Below, in pieces: positions 61,488 through 64,000 of a stretch of 64,000 bases of DNA. Made by a program: the position numbers and the translations under genes. Numbering within the stretch: the first letter of the stretch is position 1; each line of letters begins with the position of its first letter. Source of the DNA: Leptospira licerasiae serovar Varillal str. VAR 010 (GTDB lineage Bacteria > Spirochaetota > Leptospiria > Leptospirales > Leptospiraceae); the NCBI RefSeq assembly GCF_000244755.1, contig NZ_AHOO02000005.1, positions 1,302,001-1,366,000 on the forward strand. Reading direction: 5' to 3'. Under the pieces are notes generated by a model that was not told the DNA's origin, did not search any database, and saw nothing but the letters and a program-made list of their open reading frames with translations.

Positions 61488-63251
61488 TTAAACTCTGTCC
61501 ACGATCAACAGAGTAACATCATCTTCGAAATCGGATCTATGGCAATAAGTCCTACATTCTTTGATCAGACTTTCCGCGGCTTCCGCCGAATGGGACTGGG
61601 AATGAGTTCGAACGGCTAGGGTCAGTAGGTCTTCGCTATATCTTCTTGTTCTGTCCGAATTGGAATGTTCAGTGAGTCCGTCTGTGTAAAGCACCAATCT
61701 GTCTTGGGGTTGGAAAGCGGTTACATATTCTTCGAAGAATAGATCAGGGATCACTCCGACTAATTTTCCTTTTGTTTCAAGATGTAAGGAACTTCCTTCC
61801 GATCTCCTATACAAAATCGGAGGATTATGACCTGCGTTCGTATAAGACATCGTATTTGTGCCTGTATGGATGATCGCATAAAAAGCGGTGAGGAAATTTC
61901 CCGCTAATTTATTATACAGCGCGTAGTTGAGTGCTGTAAAAAATTTGGAAGGGCTTCCCAATGTTTCGGAATCGAATGTGCTTACAACAGTATGTATGAC
62001 AGTGGCTACTACCGACGCAGAAAGTCCGTGGCCGGAAACGTCTGCGATCAGAACAGCACTCCGATTTTCATCTAGCTTTAGAATATTATAAAAATCTCCA
62101 CCTACATTATCGTAAGGGATATGTTGAACTCCGAACTCCAATCCGCCAACATAAGGAAGGCTAGATGGAAGTATCTTATGCATTACTTCTCGAGCACGTT
62201 TTAGCTCTCTATCAGTATCCAGAACTTTATGGAATAAATTCGCGTTTTTAATGGTGACACTTAGCCTATTCGCGATTGCTCCCAACATTTCTAAATCCGC
62301 ATGTGTGAACGCAAATCCTGAATACTTATTGTTTACGCTGATAACTCCTAATAGCTCTCCTCGGAAAAGTAAAGGAGCCGATATAAGTGAGTTCGCTTCG
62401 AATTTATATTTTGCGCTTTTATCATATCTTGGATCTTCGTCCAGGTTTTGGATAAGTAGGCTTTGTTTTTCTTTTGCAACCCAGCCCGAAATTCCTTCTC
62501 CGTAAGGTACCTGTATATTATGGATAGCTTCTTCCGGAATTCCTCTAGCGGCTAGGACTCGTAGGACTTCCAAAGTCGGGTCTGCCAAATAGATGGTCCC
62601 TGCTTTTGCTTCTAAGAATTCGAGTACCTTGTCTAAGAGCCAATTTCCTAATTCATTGATACTTTTTTCGGCGACCGTTAATTTTTCGAATTCGTAAAGT
62701 AGTCGTAGCTCCAACACCCTCTTCTTCAGGGTTTCGTGAGCTTGTGCATTTTTGATCGCGATTGCCGCCATTTCAGAAAGTGAGTTTAACACTTCCAGAT
62801 CCGAATTTTCGAAACTTCTGTTTTGGGACTTATTTAAGATCTCTAAGGTTCCGATCACCTTGTCTTGGATGAATAATGGAACGCAGGCGAGCGATCTGGT
62901 CCTAAATCCGGTCTTTTGATCTAAAGCAGGATTAAATCTTGGATCAGTATAAGCGTCTTCCAGAATGATCGGTTTTTTTTCTTTTGCCACCCAGCCTGCG
63001 ATTCCCTGCCCAGGTTCTAATCTCGCGTATTTCTGGATGATCTCTCCTTTTTCGCCCAAAGCTACTTCGCAGTATAAAAATCCGTCCTTTTCCTCTAAAA
63101 GAAATAAGGAGCTTGCTTCCGCTTCCAACAGATCTTTGGAATACAGCATAATCAAAGGTAGAAGTTGGTAAAGGTCCAGATTGGCGTTTAGGATCGTACT
63201 CGTATTCAGTAGGCTTTTGTATTTTCTGGTTTCCGAGTCAATAGTGGACAT
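61488..63251 (-). CDS. GAF-GAF-SpoIIE protein phosphatase
   Basis: A soluble signalling phosphatase of about 587 residues. Two GAF domains are in tandem (residues about 25-165: LLEAEASSLFLLEEKDGFLY, GQGIAGWVAKEKKPIILEDA; and 195-340: AKAGTIYLADPTLEVLRVLA, GEGISGWVAKEKQSLLIQNL). The PP2C-type SpoIIE domain has metal Asp in YDNVGGDFYNI and LIADVSGHGLSASVV, with TNAGHNPP and LYTDGLTE, DDVTLLIVD at the end. Such proteins dephosphorylate anti-sigma antagonists. ATG at 63251 is preferred; a TTG at 63401 would overlap the divergent metallophosphoesterase gene. No cognate partner is adjacent. Confidence 0.92.
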   Translation of the reverse strand: MSTIDSETRKYKSLLNTSTILNANLDLYQLLPLIMLYSKDLLEAEASSLFLLEEKDGFLYCEVALGEKGEIIQKYARLEPGQGIAGWVAKEKKPIILEDAYTDPRFNPALDQKTGFRTRSLACVPLFIQDKVIGTLEILNKSQNRSFENSDLEVLNSLSEMAAIAIKNAQAHETLKKRVLELRLLYEFEKLTVAEKSINELGNWLLDKVLEFLEAKAGTIYLADPTLEVLRVLAARGIPEEAIHNIQVPYGEGISGWVAKEKQSLLIQNLDEDPRYDKSAKYKFEANSLISAPLLFRGELLGVISVNNKYSGFAFTHADLEMLGAIANRLSVTIKNANLFHKVLDTDRELKRAREVMHKILPSSLPYVGGLEFGVQHIPYDNVGGDFYNILKLDENRSAVLIADVSGHGLSASVVATVIHTVVSTFDSETLGSPSKFFTALNYALYNKLAGNFLTAFYAIIHTGTNTMSYTNAGHNPPILYRRSEGSSLHLETKGKLVGVIPDLFFEEYVTAFQPQDRLVLYTDGLTEHSNSDRTRRYSEDLLTLAVRTHSQSHSAEAAESLIKECRTYCHRSDFEDDVTLLIVDRV

Positions 63252-63383
63252 AGATGGGGCAAGACTCTCATGGATCGGCGAGTAAGTCAACGGATTGTCG
63301 TTTTCCTTCGGAACAAAATGTGAGAAAGGCGTTTTTTGGAGGAACTCCAACCCTTTTTTTCGGTCGGATATATTAGTCTGGCA

Positions 63384-64000
63384 ATGGAGTTCGATTTGCA
63401 AAGGTTAGTGATTTTTCTCAGTGTTTTTACAGTAATTCTTTTGATAGGTTATTCTTATGCGACCAGTCGTTTGATCGCGCCTTTCGAACTCGGAACTTTT
63501 CAGGAGGTCTCTCTATGGATTGGAGTGGTTTTTCTGGTCCTTCTTACTCCTAGCGCTTATCTTTTGAGTTTGTTTTTTAGAGAAACCCATTGGCAAAAGT
63601 TCTGGGCTTATTCCGCTTTTACTACTTTGGGATTTGCAACCATACTTGTTTCCTTCGTGGTCTTCAAGGATCTGGGAAATTTGGTCTGGAAAGGCGTCGT
63701 ATATCTTTCGGACCTTTTGCAGCCTAATAGTATTTCTGTCGCATCAGCCGAAACCGAAGCATTATTAGGGTCGGAAAAATTCGGAAGAGCGGATTTTTTA
63801 GCAAGGTTCTCTTCCTTCGCACTTTTGGGAATTGCAGGCGGATTGACCGCCTTCGGATTCTACCAGGCTAAAAAAACTCCTACGATCAAGCAGGTAAGAA
63901 TTAAAGTAAAGGATCTACCCGACGGCCTGGACGGTTTTAAGATCGTGCAACTTTCCGATATCCATATCGGACCTACGATCAAAGGAAAATTTTTAGAAGG
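63384..64000 (+). CDS. Membrane-anchored metallophosphoesterase (3' end outside window)
   Basis: The first 205 codons are present; the frame is open at the right edge. Four hydrophobic segments fill residues 8-75 and 140-160 (VIFLSVFTVILLIGYSYA, WIGVVFLVLLTPSAYLLSLF, FTTLGFATILVSFVVF, FALLGIAGGLTAFGFYQ). After them IKVKDLPDGLDGFKIVQLSD begins the catalytic domain, and SDIHIG gives the first metal-binding Asp-x-His. It resembles the YkuE/YaeI group of membrane phosphoesterases. ATG at 63384; the phosphatase gene faces away from it. Confidence 0.88.
   Translation, partial: MEFDLQRLVIFLSVFTVILLIGYSYATSRLIAPFELGTFQEVSLWIGVVFLVLLTPSAYLLSLFFRETHWQKFWAYSAFTTLGFATILVSFVVFKDLGNLVWKGVVYLSDLLQPNSISVASAETEALLGSEKFGRADFLARFSSFALLGIAGGLTAFGFYQAKKTPTIKQVRIKVKDLPDGLDGFKIVQLSDIHIGPTIKGKFLE

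Noticed and set aside
1..64000. CRISPR arrays, tRNA or rRNA genes, insertion sequences
   Set aside because: No regularly spaced direct repeats, cloverleaf-like sequences, rRNA segments or transposase frames were seen on either strand.

Overview
The window looks like a piece of a Leptospira chromosome. Points for this: a DUF1574 protein paired with an MBOAT acyltransferase, many hybrid histidine kinases and GAF/SpoIIE phosphatases, a short LeuA, frequent TTG starts, spirochaete-style lipoproteins, and moderate-to-low GC. I cannot name the species. No rRNA, tRNA, CRISPR array, transposase or phage module is visible; the DNA reads as core genome with small accessory patches. Coding density is high, and several convergent gene pairs share or abut their stop codons.

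Layout. 1-6.1 kb: the end of an aldehyde dehydrogenase, a dispersed structured repeat, a thioesterase, small membrane and outer-membrane proteins, and an MBOAT/SGNH/DUF1574 envelope acyl-transfer module. 6.2-11.0 kb: thiol peroxidase, then ilvB behind a Val/Leu-rich leader peptide and attenuator, then trpE-trpG. 11.0-26.9 kb: two sensor kinases, pirin, an HI0933-type flavoprotein, VOC and GNAT proteins, a DoxX/MarR pair with a shared operator motif, an aldo/keto reductase, a transglutaminase-like protein, DUF2804 and a DUF5009-type acyltransferase.

26.8-36.1 kb is the chemotaxis block. cheW-mcp-cheA-cheB-cheY run on the minus strand. cheD lies on the plus strand and is followed by two convergent, mutually related ATPase proteins. 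Both keep a kinase-type ATP-binding fold, but where the phospho-accepting His region should be they share a QG-x-G-x-G-x-L motif and no histidine. This pair is the best candidate here for something undescribed. cheR is not in the window.

36.4-47.7 kb: thiolase, alpha/beta hydrolase, a large hybrid kinase, then an efflux operon (TolC-like, RND pump, two tandem paralogous TetR regulators) with repeated palindromes over its promoter and no adaptor gene. 47.8-51.9 kb: two polytopic envelope proteins (a GT-C-like glycosyltransferase and DUF2079) flanking a tiny secreted Cys-rich protein. 52.0-53.5 kb: a short LeuA behind an 11-residue leader peptide with seven Leu codons and an attenuator. 53.6-64.0 kb: a second copy of the structured repeat, TPR and lipoprotein genes, cysE, a TetR/alcohol dehydrogenase pair with duplicated operators, a DsbA-like protein, a DUF2817 protein, a GAF-GAF-SpoIIE phosphatase, and the start of a membrane-anchored metallophosphoesterase that runs off the window.

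Themes: branched-chain amino acid synthesis is controlled by two separate peptide-leader attenuators; several exporter or redox genes carry adjacent repressors with readable operators; and chemotaxis and sensory signalling genes are unusually dense.
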